The notes beneath the pieces were generated by a model that was not told where the DNA came from, searched no databases, and worked only from the letters and a program-made list of their open reading frames with translations. A DNA stretch of 64,000 nt from Anaerolineales bacterium (lineage in GTDB: Bacteria; Chloroflexota; Anaerolineae; Anaerolineales; UBA11579), in contig JAHBVB010000001.1 of assembly GCA_019637805.1 (NCBI GenBank), positions 447,875 through 511,874 of the forward strand, written 5' to 3'. Positions 52,498 to 61,954 of the stretch are shown piece after piece (the first letter of the stretch is position 1; each line of letters begins with the position of its first letter). Position numbers and translations under genes: made by a program.

Positions 52498-53331
52498 ATG
52501 AACGCTTCAAGCCACATTATTGAGGTAAACCAGGCTGATTTTCACACCGAAGTGCTGCTGCATTCCAGCCAGCGCCCAGTAGTGGTGGATTTTTGGGCCG
52601 AGTGGTGCGCGCCGTGCAAAGTGATCGCCCCCATTTTGGAAAAGCTGGCCCACGAGGAAGGCGGCGCCTTTCGCCTGGCCAAGGTAGATGTAGATGCCAA
52701 CCCGGGGCTGGCCGAGCAATTTGGCGTGCGCGGCATCCCCGCCATCAAGGCTTTCCGCAATGGTCAGGTCGTGGCCGAATTCAGCGGTGTGCGTTCCGAA
52801 ACAGAAATCCGCCAGTTTCTGAAAGCGCTACAGCCGCCCCTGGGTGACATGGCCACTGGCAAAGCTGATGCGCTGCTGGCAGAAGAAGCCTGGGAAGAAG
52901 CAGAAGATCTCTACCGCCAGGCACTGGATGACAACCCAGACCATCCGGCAGCCTTACTGGGCCTGGCGCGCAGCCTGCTGGCCCAGGGTCTGGCCGCCGC
53001 GGCACTGCCCATCCTGCGCGAGTTCCCAGTAAGCAAGCTCTACGCCACTGCAGAGCAGCTTATCCCGCTGGCGGAAACAATGGCCGCCGCAAACGACAGC
53101 CCGCCCGATGAGGCGGAGGAGCTGGACGCCCTGGCGGCCAACGCTATGCGCCTGGCCGGGCGCGGCCAATTGCTGGCGGCGATGGATGGCCTGCTGGACG
53201 TGCTGCGCGAGAACAAGCAGCACGCCGCCGGCCGCACCCGGCAAGTCTTCCTGGGCTGCCTGGCCGTGCTGGGCGATGAGAACCCGAACACGCGTGCCTA
53301 CCGCGCTGACCTGGCGGCCCTGCTCTTCTAA
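52498..53331 (+). CDS. Thioredoxin-TPR protein (CnoX/YbbN-like)
   Basis: 277 aa. The thioredoxin domain (about 1-110) has the active site FWAEWCAPCK (Cys37, Cys40) and the cis-Pro in VRGIPAIKAF. Two or three degenerate TPR helices pairs follow (EEAWEEAEDLYRQALDDN). In E. coli the YbbN/CnoX protein is a redox-regulated chaperone; there the active-site Cys differ, whereas here the redox pair is intact. It precedes the protease gene by 9 nt. Confidence 0.85.
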   Translation: MNASSHIIEVNQADFHTEVLLHSSQRPVVVDFWAEWCAPCKVIAPILEKLAHEEGGAFRLAKVDVDANPGLAEQFGVRGIPAIKAFRNGQVVAEFSGVRSETEIRQFLKALQPPLGDMATGKADALLAEEAWEEAEDLYRQALDDNPDHPAALLGLARSLLAQGLAAAALPILREFPVSKLYATAEQLIPLAETMAAANDSPPDEAEELDALAANAMRLAGRGQLLAAMDGLLDVLRENKQHAAGRTRQVFLGCLAVLGDENPNTRAYRADLAALLF

Positions 53332-53340
53332 AGAGACGAC

Positions 53341-54567
53341 ATGAGTGAACCCACCGAAGCCTTTGAGCCACAAGAAATGCTTACCCCGCACATAGCGCGG
53401 GTATTCGACATCCAACAGATCATCCCCGGGGGCGGCCGCTTCCCCTTCATCACCAAGTATGTGGGCCGCCTGACCCAGGATTCGGAAACAGCCTATGCCG
53501 CACTGAGCCACAGCTTGGACAAGATGGGCATCACCCCGCTCTTTTTGGAGGAGAAGGGTCAGCACATCATCCAGCTGATGCCCTCACCTCCCAAGCCGAA
53601 AGGTTCCAATCCGCTGGTCAATTTGGTCATGTTCATCCTGACTGTGGTCAGCATGCTGATGGCCGGCACCCTGTACAGCTATGACGGGCCGGCTGTGGAA
53701 GACAGCATGCTGCTGATCCAGCAAGTATTCGCCCGCTTGGGCGATGGTGTGCCCTTCGCCGCCAGCTTATTGGCGATCTTGCTGGCGCATGAATTTGGCC
53801 ATTACCTGGCGGCGCGTTACCACAAGACCGCAGTGACCCTGCCCTATTTTCTGCCTTTCCCGCTCAGCATATTTGGCACATTGGGGGCGTTCATTCAGCT
53901 CAAGGAGCCGCCGCGCAACAAGCGCGTGCTGCTGGATATTGGCCTGGCAGGGCCGCTGGCTGGGCTGCTGGTGGCCATCCCTGTGTTGCTGTTGGGCCTG
54001 TCGCTCTCAGAGATCACGCAGCTGCCCAACTTTGTGCGCGCCGGCGATGCTTACAGTTTGGAGGGCAATTCCATCCTCTATCTGCTGGCCAAGTACGCCG
54101 TGCATGGCCAGTGGCTTCCCCAGCCCGCCAGCTATGAGTTGTCCCCTCTGCTGCATTGGGTGCGCTTCCTGTTCACCGGCCAGCCCATCCCACTGGGCGG
54201 CGCGGATGTCTTTTTGCATCCCATCGCCTGGGCAGGCTGGGCGGGTCTCTTGGTGACGGCCCTCAATCTCATTCCGGCGGGCCAACTGGACGGCGGGCAC
54301 CTGCTCTACAGCTTGCTGGGGAAATTGAGCAGCTTTGCGCTGCCCGTCATTTTGGGCGTGCTGGCTGTGTTGGGCTTCTTCTGGTCTGGTTGGTGGCTGT
54401 GGGTCTTCTTGATCTTAATGATGGGCGGCAGGCACGCCCAACCCCTGGACCAGATCACGCAGCTCGACCGGCCGCGCATCCTGCTGGCCATTTTTGGGCT
54501 GATCATTTTCCTGCTGGTGTTTATCCCCGTGCCGCTGCAGATCATCGAAGGCCCCTTCGGCGGCTAA
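53341..54567 (+). CDS. Site-2 protease family (M50) metalloprotease
   Basis: 408 aa. A soluble N-terminal domain (1-90) leads to a membrane part with LLAHEFGHYLAARY (His150, Glu151, His154) and the second zinc site NLIPAGQLDGGH. It cuts membrane proteins inside the bilayer. The loop ITQLPNF to about residue 300 is an insertion between the helices, as in plant EGY-type members. Ends with 4-nt overlap against the convergent LysM gene. Confidence 0.88.
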   Translation: MSEPTEAFEPQEMLTPHIARVFDIQQIIPGGGRFPFITKYVGRLTQDSETAYAALSHSLDKMGITPLFLEEKGQHIIQLMPSPPKPKGSNPLVNLVMFILTVVSMLMAGTLYSYDGPAVEDSMLLIQQVFARLGDGVPFAASLLAILLAHEFGHYLAARYHKTAVTLPYFLPFPLSIFGTLGAFIQLKEPPRNKRVLLDIGLAGPLAGLLVAIPVLLLGLSLSEITQLPNFVRAGDAYSLEGNSILYLLAKYAVHGQWLPQPASYELSPLLHWVRFLFTGQPIPLGGADVFLHPIAWAGWAGLLVTALNLIPAGQLDGGHLLYSLLGKLSSFALPVILGVLAVLGFFWSGWWLWVFLILMMGGRHAQPLDQITQLDRPRILLAIFGLIIFLLVFIPVPLQIIEGPFGG

Positions 54568-55490
54568 GGCTGCACCTCCAGCAAAAGCTCCACGCGGTCA
54601 ATCGGCCGGCCCAGGCTGTAGACCCACACATCGAACTGCACAGTCTGCGGGTCAGGGCTTGAGCTCAGGTCGCCGCTTTCCCAGCGCCGGATGCCAACTA
54701 CATCGCCGCGGCTGTCATAGGCCACGGCCAACACCCACACCATGCTGGGTGGCGCCGACACCTTTACCCCACCAGTCACCTGTGCGGAAAGACCATCTGT
54801 CGAGACTTGAATACGCTCCTCGTAGGGTTGCGCCGCCAAATAATAGTCATCCACCGTCAGCGGGTAGGCAGCGCTCAGCTGCCCGCGAGCCGTGTGCCAA
54901 CCCTCGGGCGCTTCAGGCAAATAGGCCACCAGGGGCATTGCATCTCCAGGGGGCAAGATATTCAAAGGCGGATTGGCCACAAGATTGATGATGGCCTTGC
55001 CCTGGGCATCAAGCAATTGAATTAAGCCGCCAAGGTTCTCGACAATTACTTCATTGATATTGCGCACCAGGAGAAAGCACCACAGCTCGTTAGCCGCAGT
55101 GGTGTAGCAGGCGGCCGGGCTGACATCAGCCGCGGCGGCGGTGGGGTTCGGCAGTGCCTGAGCAGCTTCATCACTGGAAGGGATGAACAGCTGCATCCCC
55201 GGTGAAATAAAAGTGGAGTTCACATCCGGGTTGGCCAACTGCAGGGCCTGCAGGCTGATGCCGTGCCGGGCGGCGATCGAAAAGAAAGTGTCCCCAGACA
55301 CTACGGTATACAGAGAGGGTGTGGCGGTGGGCAGCACAACCGGCTCCGTGGGGGCTGGCGGGCTGGCCGTGGGGGTGGCGGTTTGATAAACCTGCACGGG
55401 CTGGTTCGGCGCCGGGGTCAAGCCGGCCTCAGCGCCCGGTGCGCAGGCCGCCAAACCCACAAAGAGCAGAAGCCATTTAGTTGCTTGCAC
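54564..55490 (-). CDS. LysM lipoprotein
   Basis: 308 aa from GTG 55490, which lies 6 nt below TATAAT (minus strand, 55497-55502), so it is leaderless; the longer frame is antisense to the TPR gene start. Lipobox GLAACAPG, Thr/Pro linker, one LysM domain (YTVVSGDTFFSIAARHGISL ... NPDVNSTFISPGMQLFIP) that binds peptidoglycan, then a beta-rich domain of about 180 residues with a Cys pair. Confidence 0.82.
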   Translation of the reverse strand: MQATKWLLLFVGLAACAPGAEAGLTPAPNQPVQVYQTATPTASPPAPTEPVVLPTATPSLYTVVSGDTFFSIAARHGISLQALQLANPDVNSTFISPGMQLFIPSSDEAAQALPNPTAAAADVSPAACYTTAANELWCFLLVRNINEVIVENLGGLIQLLDAQGKAIINLVANPPLNILPPGDAMPLVAYLPEAPEGWHTARGQLSAAYPLTVDDYYLAAQPYEERIQVSTDGLSAQVTGGVKVSAPPSMVWVLAVAYDSRGDVVGIRRWESGDLSSSPDPQTVQFDVWVYSLGRPIDRVELLLEVQP

Positions 55491-55567
55491 CGGCAAATTA
55501 TACCGAGCGGCCTGCCAATGCCGGCCTGGCTTGTTGGCCCATATACGCTGTGCTACACTCACCGCAT

Positions 55568-57277
55568 ATGAGCGCCAACTCCTCCAAAGATGCCTTATTG
55601 GAGAAAGCCGTTGAGGCCAGCAAGCAAGGCAACCCGGCACTTGCGCGCCAGCTTTTATTAAAGCTGCTCAAAAGAGACAACCGAGAGCCGCTGTATTGGC
55701 TGCTGATGAGCACCACAGTGGAATCTCGCGAAGAACGCATTTATTGTCTGCAAAATGTGCTCTTTCTGGACCCCGAAAACAGTGCCGCCCGGCATGACCT
55801 AAAACTGCTGGATGCGGATGCGCCGCTGCCCCACGTGCCCGCTTTCCTGCCCGAAGAAACCGAGGAATGGCACACCAAAGAGATCGCCGCGCCCAAGATC
55901 CGCAAACGCAGGCGCAAAACGCGCGAGAAACCCTGGTCGTTGCGCGGCATTTTGGCGGCCCTGGGCGTGGGCGTCGCATTAATTCTATTGGCCTATTACG
56001 CCGCGGAAAACAATCTACTGGACGAGTGGATGGACAGTCTGGGCAGCGGCAGTCCCCAAGCCCAAGCCAGTCCTGGCGATGGCAGCACCGCGCCGCCCAG
56101 CCGCGCCACGGCTACCCTGCCAGTGTTGGTGCCCAGCAACCCGCAAGAGTTGCTGCAAGCCACCTACACCCCCACGCCGGTTTATGTGGACACGCCCCAC
56201 CCAGAAAGCCCAAGTTACACGGAAGGACTGCAGGCGCTGGGAGCACAAAACTGGGCGGCCGCCGCCAATGCCTTTGAAGCGCTGCTGACCAGCAACCCAC
56301 AAGCAGCAGACGTGGCGTACTACCTGGGCGAAGCCTACCTGGGCGCCGGCAACCTGACGGCGGCCAACGCGGCCTTTGACCGCGCCATTCAAACCCTGCC
56401 CAGCTTTGCCCCGGCTTACCTGGGGCGGGCGCGGGCCAGCCTGGCCGGCAGCAACGGCGATGTGATCACCGATCTGAACACCGCCGTGCTGCTGGACGCC
56501 AATTATGTCGATGCCTATTTGCAGCGAGCCGCCTTCAACCTGGGGCGGAACAACCTGGATGCCGCCGGCGAAGACATTGCCAGCGCGGCCAGCCTGGCTC
56601 CCAACTCGCCGCTGGTGCTGTACTATCAGGCCCGCCTGTCCCTGGCGCGCGGCGACTACGCAGCCGCCTTGCAGAGCAGCCAACTGGCGCACGACCTGGA
56701 CCTGACCCTGTTGCCCAACTATCTGGCCAAAGCGGAGGCGGAACAGGGTTCCGGCGACTACCCGGCCTCGATCGTGACCATGCAACGCTATCTCAGTTTC
56801 AATGGCCGCGACCCGCTGGGCTGGCAACTGCTCGGCCTGGGCTTTGAACACACCGGCAAAAGCGCAGACGCATTGAATGCCTTCGACCACGGCCTGACGC
56901 TGGACCCCAACCTGCCCTACGCCTCGTACTATCACGGCCTTCAAGACCTGGAAGAAGGCCGCCCCTCCAGCGCGCTGGGATACATGCAAATCGCCGTCAA
57001 CGGCTTGCCCGATTGGTTCGAAGCCCGCATTGGTTTGGCTCGCGCCCACCTGTTCACCGGCAACCCCAGCCTGGCCTTTTTTGAAATCAACACCAGCAGC
57101 CCGCGTGTGGAGACAGACCAGCAGCGTGCCATGTTCTTTTACTGGCGGGCCATGTCCCTGGAAGCGCTGGGCCAAAACCAGAACGCACTGGCGGATTGGC
57201 GCAGCCTGCTGGAGCTACCCGCCAGCGCCAGCCCCGAGGATTGGCGCCAGACGGCCCAAGGCCGGGTGGACGGTTAA
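55568..57277 (+). CDS. Membrane-anchored TPR protein
   Basis: 569 aa from ATG 55568; TTGTTG (55531-55536), 17 nt and TACACT (55554-55559) lie upstream, so the message starts almost at the ATG. An N-terminal TPR-like part (1-100), a basic stretch (KIRKRRRKTREK), one membrane helix (about 127-145), a Pro/Thr linker and some eight TPR units outside (NWAAAANAFEALLTSNPQ and onwards). Probably an extracytoplasmic scaffold; partners unknown. Confidence 0.75.
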   Translation: MSANSSKDALLEKAVEASKQGNPALARQLLLKLLKRDNREPLYWLLMSTTVESREERIYCLQNVLFLDPENSAARHDLKLLDADAPLPHVPAFLPEETEEWHTKEIAAPKIRKRRRKTREKPWSLRGILAALGVGVALILLAYYAAENNLLDEWMDSLGSGSPQAQASPGDGSTAPPSRATATLPVLVPSNPQELLQATYTPTPVYVDTPHPESPSYTEGLQALGAQNWAAAANAFEALLTSNPQAADVAYYLGEAYLGAGNLTAANAAFDRAIQTLPSFAPAYLGRARASLAGSNGDVITDLNTAVLLDANYVDAYLQRAAFNLGRNNLDAAGEDIASAASLAPNSPLVLYYQARLSLARGDYAAALQSSQLAHDLDLTLLPNYLAKAEAEQGSGDYPASIVTMQRYLSFNGRDPLGWQLLGLGFEHTGKSADALNAFDHGLTLDPNLPYASYYHGLQDLEEGRPSSALGYMQIAVNGLPDWFEARIGLARAHLFTGNPSLAFFEINTSSPRVETDQQRAMFFYWRAMSLEALGQNQNALADWRSLLELPASASPEDWRQTAQGRVDG

Positions 57278-57347
57278 GCCGCCGGCTATTGCCAAGCCCA
57301 TGGGGCAGGGCTATAATGCCGCCCGTTCGTTATATACGTAAATAAAC

Positions 57348-57677
57348 ATGCCGATCTACACTTACCACTGCGCCAATTGCGGCCACGAGTTTGACGTGCG
57401 CCAAGGTTTTGAAGACAACCCGCTGAAGATCTGCCCGGAATGCCGCAAGCATTCCCTGCAAAAGGTCTACAAACCGGCTGCCGTAGCCTTTAAGGGTTCC
57501 GGCTTCTACGTAACTGACAAAAAGAAACCCTCCGCCCTGCCGGCCACCAAGCCCAGCGCGCCGGCGGCCACGGAGAGCAAACCCAGCAGCGGGGATACCA
57601 GCAGCGCGCCAGCTAAAGAAACCACCGCAAAAGAGAAGACCGCTGGCGAAAGCAAACCAGCGGCCAAAACCGAATAA
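57348..57677 (+). CDS. FmdB-type zinc-ribbon protein
   Basis: 109 aa. Zinc ribbon with two knuckles (YHCANCGHEF, ICPECRK), then FKGSGFYVTD, the family mark, and a Lys/Ala/Pro/Ser-rich disordered tail. The family is named for a regulator of amidase/formamidase genes, but its function is unclear. TATAAT at 57312-57317. Confidence 0.88.
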   Translation: MPIYTYHCANCGHEFDVRQGFEDNPLKICPECRKHSLQKVYKPAAVAFKGSGFYVTDKKKPSALPATKPSAPAATESKPSSGDTSSAPAKETTAKEKTAGESKPAAKTE

Positions 57678-57687
57678 CCTTGTCAAA

Positions 57688-57713
57688 AAAAACTCGCCGG
57701 CCGGCGAGTTTTT
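57688..57713. terminator. Bidirectional terminator
   Basis: AAAAACTCGCCGG / CCGGCGAGTTTTT, a perfect 26-bp palindrome between convergent genes. Confidence 0.9.
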
Positions 57714-57722
57714 GTCAGTAGA

Positions 57723-58100
57723 TCAACCTTCTTCCAACATGCGCATGGCTTCTTCGGAGGTGATTTTGCCCTTGTCCAGGTCCTCCAGAATACGGCGACG
57801 CTCTTCTTCGGTGAGCTTGGCGACGGCATCTTTGCCCGGCTCATAACCCAAAGCCCGAATGACCTCGTGCAGGCGGCTGCGAATGGTGGGGTAAGAGAGG
57901 CCGAAGTCCTCTTCCATACGGGTGATCTTGCCCTCGTTGCGCACAAAGGCTTCTACGAAATGCAGCTGTTCTTCGCTCAGGCGGGAAAAGGCGCCGGCCA
58001 GAAAGCGACCTTCGATCGCCGTGTCACACTCGCGGCAAACCAGGCGGGTGATGTGCAGTTCGCCGTGGCAAACGGGGCATTCGTGGGGAATCGGGTACAT
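57723..58100 (-). CDS. DUF2089 protein
   Basis: 125 aa from ATG 58100; TATAAT (minus strand, 58107-58112) ends 6 nt upstream, so the start is leaderless. N-terminal zinc ribbon (CPVCHGELHITRLVCREC) and a sigma-like helix-turn-helix region (LSEEQLHFVEAFVRNEGKIT, LSYPTIRSRLHEVI), then an acidic helical tail with EEGKITSEEAMRML-like end. Probable regulator. Confidence 0.88.
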   Translation of the reverse strand: MYPIPHECPVCHGELHITRLVCRECDTAIEGRFLAGAFSRLSEEQLHFVEAFVRNEGKITRMEEDFGLSYPTIRSRLHEVIRALGYEPGKDAVAKLTEEERRRILEDLDKGKITSEEAMRMLEEG

Positions 58101-58148
58101 ACGCGCATTATACACGCCAGCTTGGCGGCGTGCGGCGGGCCGCGCCGG

Positions 58149-58991
58149 TCAATCCTGCGCGCCGCGCTGGGCCGCAGCTTGCGCCAGCACTTCGAGCATT
58201 TCCCCATGAATGCGGCCGTTATTGGCCACTACGGCCAGTATTTCCTGCATCTGGATGGGCTGGCCATCTGGCTGGGTAAGCACACCGCCGGCTTCCTCCA
58301 CGATCAGCCGGGCGGCCGCCATATCCCAGGCGCGCAACTTGAACTCCCAGTAGCCATCCAAGCGCCCAGCCGCCACGTAGGCCATGTCCAACGCCGCCGA
58401 GCCCGCCCGGCGAATGCCCTGCGCCCGGCGCAGAAATGCGCCCAATTCGGTGATGTTGTTGTGCTGGCTGGTATGGCTGTCGTACGGGAAACCGGTGGCG
58501 ATCAGCCCTGCGGTCAGCGAAGCCACATGGCTGACCTGCAGGCGCTGCTTTGTCCCGGCGCGGGTCAGGAAAGCTCCCCATCCCTGTACCGCCGTGAAAA
58601 GCTCATCACGCAAAGGGTCAAAGACCACCCCCACCAGAGGGACGTCGTCTTTGTATAGCGCGATCGAGACCGAAAACACGGGGAAATTGTGCGCATAGTT
58701 GCTGGTGCCATCCAGGGGATCGATATACCAGGCATGGCCATCCTGGCTTTCTCGACGGCTGCCTTCTTCGCCGACGATGCCGTGGCCGGGGTAGGCTGCT
58801 GTCAGTCGCCCGACGATCAACTCCTCTGAGGCGCGGTCATACTCGGTGACCCAATCCACAGCAGAGCTTTTGTGCTCCACCCGCTTTTCTTTTTCATAGC
58901 CTTGCTCCAGCAAAGCCCCGGCCTGGCGAGCGCAGTCCACCGCCAGGGTCAAATAGTGCTCCAGGTCTGCTGGAATTTCATGCTTGGTCAA
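58149..58991 (-). CDS. suhB: Inositol monophosphatase family protein
   Basis: 280 aa, TTG start with GAGG 6 nt upstream. Metal and phosphate motifs: GEEGS (Glu), WYIDPLDGTSNYAHNFP and RAWDMAAARLIVEEAGG. Dephosphorylates inositol-phosphate-like substrates with magnesium. Starts 15 nt below the PTS enzyme I gene and is co-transcribed. Confidence 0.88.
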   Translation of the reverse strand: MTKHEIPADLEHYLTLAVDCARQAGALLEQGYEKEKRVEHKSSAVDWVTEYDRASEELIVGRLTAAYPGHGIVGEEGSRRESQDGHAWYIDPLDGTSNYAHNFPVFSVSIALYKDDVPLVGVVFDPLRDELFTAVQGWGAFLTRAGTKQRLQVSHVASLTAGLIATGFPYDSHTSQHNNITELGAFLRRAQGIRRAGSAALDMAYVAAGRLDGYWEFKLRAWDMAAARLIVEEAGGVLTQPDGQPIQMQEILAVVANNGRIHGEMLEVLAQAAAQRGAQD

Positions 58992-59006
58992 ACAAGCCTC
59001 TATTCT

Positions 59007-60746
59007 TTAGAGTTTATGCTCATAGACCGACTTGAGGTAGGCTTCCACCGCAGCAGCCTTAGGCAGGCTCAGCGCATGGCGGGCGATCTCGCGGCACTCG
59101 TCCATCGACCAGCCACGGACCAGATCCTTGATATTGGGGATGTGGACCGGAGACATGCTGAACTCATCCAAACCCAGGCCCAGCAACAAAGGGACTGCCG
59201 CCGGGTTGGAGGCGAATTCGCCGCACAGGCCCACCCATTTTCCGTGGTGATGAGCGGCTTCAATCGTGATTTGGATCAGCCGCAATACGCCGGGATGGAA
59301 AGTGCTGGCAATGTGGACCACACGTTCATTGGTGCGGTCGACGGCCATGGTGTACTGAGTAAGGTCATTGGTGCCGATGCTAAAAAAGTCCACCACGGGG
59401 GCGATGTGCTCTGCCACCAAAGCAGCCGAGGGCACCTCAACCATGATGCCGAACTGGGGGGTTTGGCAAGCGGGCAGGCCTTCATTTTGCAGCTGCTCCT
59501 GTGCCAGCTGCAGCAGGCTGCGGGCCTGCTCCACCTCTGTCAGGCGCGAGACCATCGGCACCATAATGCGCAGGTCTGCATCCACCCCGGCGCGCAGCAG
59601 AGCGCGCAACTGGGAAAGCAGCACGTCTGAGCGGCCATCCATCATGCGGATGGCGCGCCAGCCGAGGAAGGGGTTGGCCTCGTCCTTGAACCCCAGGTAA
59701 GGCACAGCTTTGTCGCCGCCAATGTCCAGAGTCCGCACGACGACCGGCTTGCCGCGCAGCACCTCAAAAATCTGCCGGTAGGCCTGGGTTTGTTCCTCCT
59801 CGGTGGGCATCTGCTCACGGTCGAGGAAAAGAAACTCCGTACGGAACAGCCCCACCCCTTCGGCGCCATGCTGCAGAGCCTTCTGGGCGCCCTCCAGATT
59901 GCCAATATTGGCCACAATTTCTACGACGTGGCCGTCCAGCGTGATGGCGGCTTCGTGGCTGCGCGCTTCGGCCGCGCTGTGTTTGGCATGCAGTTGGGCC
60001 TGCTCAGCTTGTTTGGCAGCCAACAGATCCGGATGCGGGTCAAGGATCAGTTGGCCGGTGCTGCCATCCACGATCACCTGAGGGCTGCGCTCCGCAGCGG
60101 CCAAGTCCACCGGCACGCTCACCAGGGCGGGGATGCCCATGCTGCCCGCCAGGATGGCGGTGTGCGATGTGGGGCCGCCCTGCACGGTCACCAAAGCCAA
60201 CAGCTTGGACTTCTCAAACTGCATGGTGTCGGAGGGCGTTAGATCCTCGGCCAGCACAACCACCGGGTAGGCCGGAAAATCTCGCAAGCCCGTGTCCACG
60301 CCCAGCAGCAGGTTCACCAGCCGGCGGCCCACATCCCGCAAATCAATCGCCCGCGCCTGAAAATAGTCGTCCTCCAAAGCGCTGAGCTGGGCCGCAGCAG
60401 CAGCGATCGCCGCGTCCACAGCCGCCTCGGCACAGATCTTCTCGCTCTGTACGGTGTGGGTAATGACCTTGATCAGTTCATCGTCTTCCAGAAAAAGCTG
60501 GTGTGCCTCGAAAATCTCGGCCTCAGCCTGGCCGATCTCGGCGCGGGTTTTAGTGGCCAGATCGCCTAGCTGCTGCAGCGCTTCCTGCCGGGCGGCTTCG
60601 AAGCGTTCCAGTTCCTGGTCCACATCCGCAATGCTGCGTCGTTTCACGGCCGCTTGCGCTGGCCGGTAGATCCAGGGTTTGCCGATGGCGATCCCAGCCG
60701 AGGCTGGGACCCCTTTGATGGTGAGATTGGCTACAGCAGTATCCAT
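59007..60746 (-). CDS. ptsI: Phosphoenolpyruvate-protein phosphotransferase (PTS enzyme I)
   Basis: 579 aa, full length. Swivelling His domain GGPTSHTAILAGSMGIP (His195), then the PEP-binding barrel with RTEFLFLDREQMPTEEEQ, KAVPYLGFKDEANPFLG and LCGEFASNP (catalytic Cys). It passes phosphate from PEP to HPr. No HPr or sugar permease gene is in the window, so it may serve a regulatory or dihydroxyacetone system elsewhere. Confidence 0.93.
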   Translation of the reverse strand: MDTAVANLTIKGVPASAGIAIGKPWIYRPAQAAVKRRSIADVDQELERFEAARQEALQQLGDLATKTRAEIGQAEAEIFEAHQLFLEDDELIKVITHTVQSEKICAEAAVDAAIAAAAAQLSALEDDYFQARAIDLRDVGRRLVNLLLGVDTGLRDFPAYPVVVLAEDLTPSDTMQFEKSKLLALVTVQGGPTSHTAILAGSMGIPALVSVPVDLAAAERSPQVIVDGSTGQLILDPHPDLLAAKQAEQAQLHAKHSAAEARSHEAAITLDGHVVEIVANIGNLEGAQKALQHGAEGVGLFRTEFLFLDREQMPTEEEQTQAYRQIFEVLRGKPVVVRTLDIGGDKAVPYLGFKDEANPFLGWRAIRMMDGRSDVLLSQLRALLRAGVDADLRIMVPMVSRLTEVEQARSLLQLAQEQLQNEGLPACQTPQFGIMVEVPSAALVAEHIAPVVDFFSIGTNDLTQYTMAVDRTNERVVHIASTFHPGVLRLIQITIEAAHHHGKWVGLCGEFASNPAAVPLLLGLGLDEFSMSPVHIPNIKDLVRGWSMDECREIARHALSLPKAAAVEAYLKSVYEHKL

Positions 60747-60885
60747 TGTGTTCCGTGCAAGACGAATAAGTGCAGCTTCTTAAGCCCGTGCGCCTTGCTA
60801 TCCTTCGGCTTTGAGCTTACCACTTCGAGCACAGCGTGCCAAGTAATGCACCTTGAATCCAGTGAGGCTGTGGACAGCGCATCGG

Positions 60886-60921
60886 ATTAAAAAGAGACGG
60901 CCCGAAAACCGGGCCGTCTCT
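60886..60921 (-). terminator. Terminator of tRNA-Asn
   Basis: AGAGACGGCCCG / CGGGCCGTCTCT with TTTTT on the minus strand, 5 nt after the tRNA 3' end. Confidence 0.9.
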
Positions 60922-60925
60922 TCAG

Positions 60926-60997
60926 CTCCTCGGGTAGGATTCGAACCTACAGCCTAGCGGTTAACAGCCGCCCGCTCTGCCATTGAGCTACCGAGGA
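60926..60997 (-). tRNA. tRNA-Asn (anticodon GTT)
   Basis: 72 nt. Acceptor TCCTCGG/CCGAGGA, anticodon loop CTGTTAA, T arm GTAGG-TTCGAAT-CCTAC. No encoded CCA. Confidence 0.95.
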
Positions 60998-61110
60998 AGG
61001 CGGCTGGATTATATTCGGGGTAACTGGGGGTGTCAACCACCGCATTCACGGAGGGCCGCTCGCCACCCCTGCGAACATGTATAATCGCCTATCAAGGCAG
61101 ACAGCATCCT

Positions 61111-61944
61111 ATGGCTCTCCAAGGCAATTTGCAAGACTTCAGTACTACCCAGCTGCTCAACCTGGTCAACCTGGCCAGCAAAAGCGGCGCGCTGCTGGTG
61201 GACGTGCCCAGCGAAGGCGCCCGGCTAATCTTCCGCCAGGGCAAGCTGGCTTACGCGCAGCTGGCCAGCGATGCGGACGGCGCCCAAAGCAGCCTGCCTG
61301 AAGTATTGCACCGCTCTGAAAAGATCAACGACGCCCAATTGGCCACGCTGCGCACACGCGCCGGCAGCATGAGCGACAAAGAGTTGGGCCTGCTGCTGAT
61401 CAACTCCGGGTATGTCACCCGCAGCGATATTCTGGAAAGTCTGCAGGACTATTATGTAGGCATCATTCAACAGCTCTTCACTTGGGTCGAAGGCCACTTC
61501 AAGTTCGAGACCAGCCAGGACGTGCCTGAGGGCAAGATCCCCTTGCGCATCCCATTGGAGAATTTGATCATTGAGGGCGCCCGCCAGGTATCCGAGTGGG
61601 AGCAACTCAACTTGGAAGTGCCCACGCTGGATATGGCGCTGGCCTTCACTGACCGCCCTGGGGTCAATCTCAAGAAGGTCAACCTCAATGTTGAAGAATG
61701 GCGGGTCGTCTCTTATATCAATCCCAAGAACAGCATCCGCCAGATCGCCAAAGCCAGCAAAATGAATGATCTGGAGATCCGCCGCATCGTGTACGGCTTG
61801 CTGCAGGCCGGGCTGGTGAAGCTGGTGCGCGCCGAAGGGGCGTCCACCCAGTTGGACGGTCTGAAAGCCGCCTTCCCCGGCATGGAAGCCCAGGAGCAAA
61901 AGAACCTGATCACCCGACTGATGGATCGCATTCGCTCAATTTAG
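61111..61944 (+). CDS. DUF4388-domain protein
   Basis: 277 aa from ATG 61111, with TATAAT at 61080-61085; the longer frame upstream has no promoter space. The N-terminal DUF4388 (ALQGNLQDFSTTQLLNLVNL, GARLIFRQGKLAYA) is followed by a second helical region (LLINSGYVTRSDILESLQDY) and a winged-helix-like C-terminus (NSIRQIAKASKMNDLEIRRI). Such proteins are encoded with small GTPases in gliding and polarity modules. Starts a four-gene run; the next gene begins 10 nt on. Confidence 0.82.
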   Translation: MALQGNLQDFSTTQLLNLVNLASKSGALLVDVPSEGARLIFRQGKLAYAQLASDADGAQSSLPEVLHRSEKINDAQLATLRTRAGSMSDKELGLLLINSGYVTRSDILESLQDYYVGIIQQLFTWVEGHFKFETSQDVPEGKIPLRIPLENLIIEGARQVSEWEQLNLEVPTLDMALAFTDRPGVNLKKVNLNVEEWRVVSYINPKNSIRQIAKASKMNDLEIRRIVYGLLQAGLVKLVRAEGASTQLDGLKAAFPGMEAQEQKNLITRLMDRIRSI

Positions 61945-61954
61945 GGAGCCCGCC

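Noticed and set aside
56015-57175. 386-aa minus-strand frame
   Set aside because: Antisense to the TPR gene; Gly/Gln/Val-rich shadow with no start signal.
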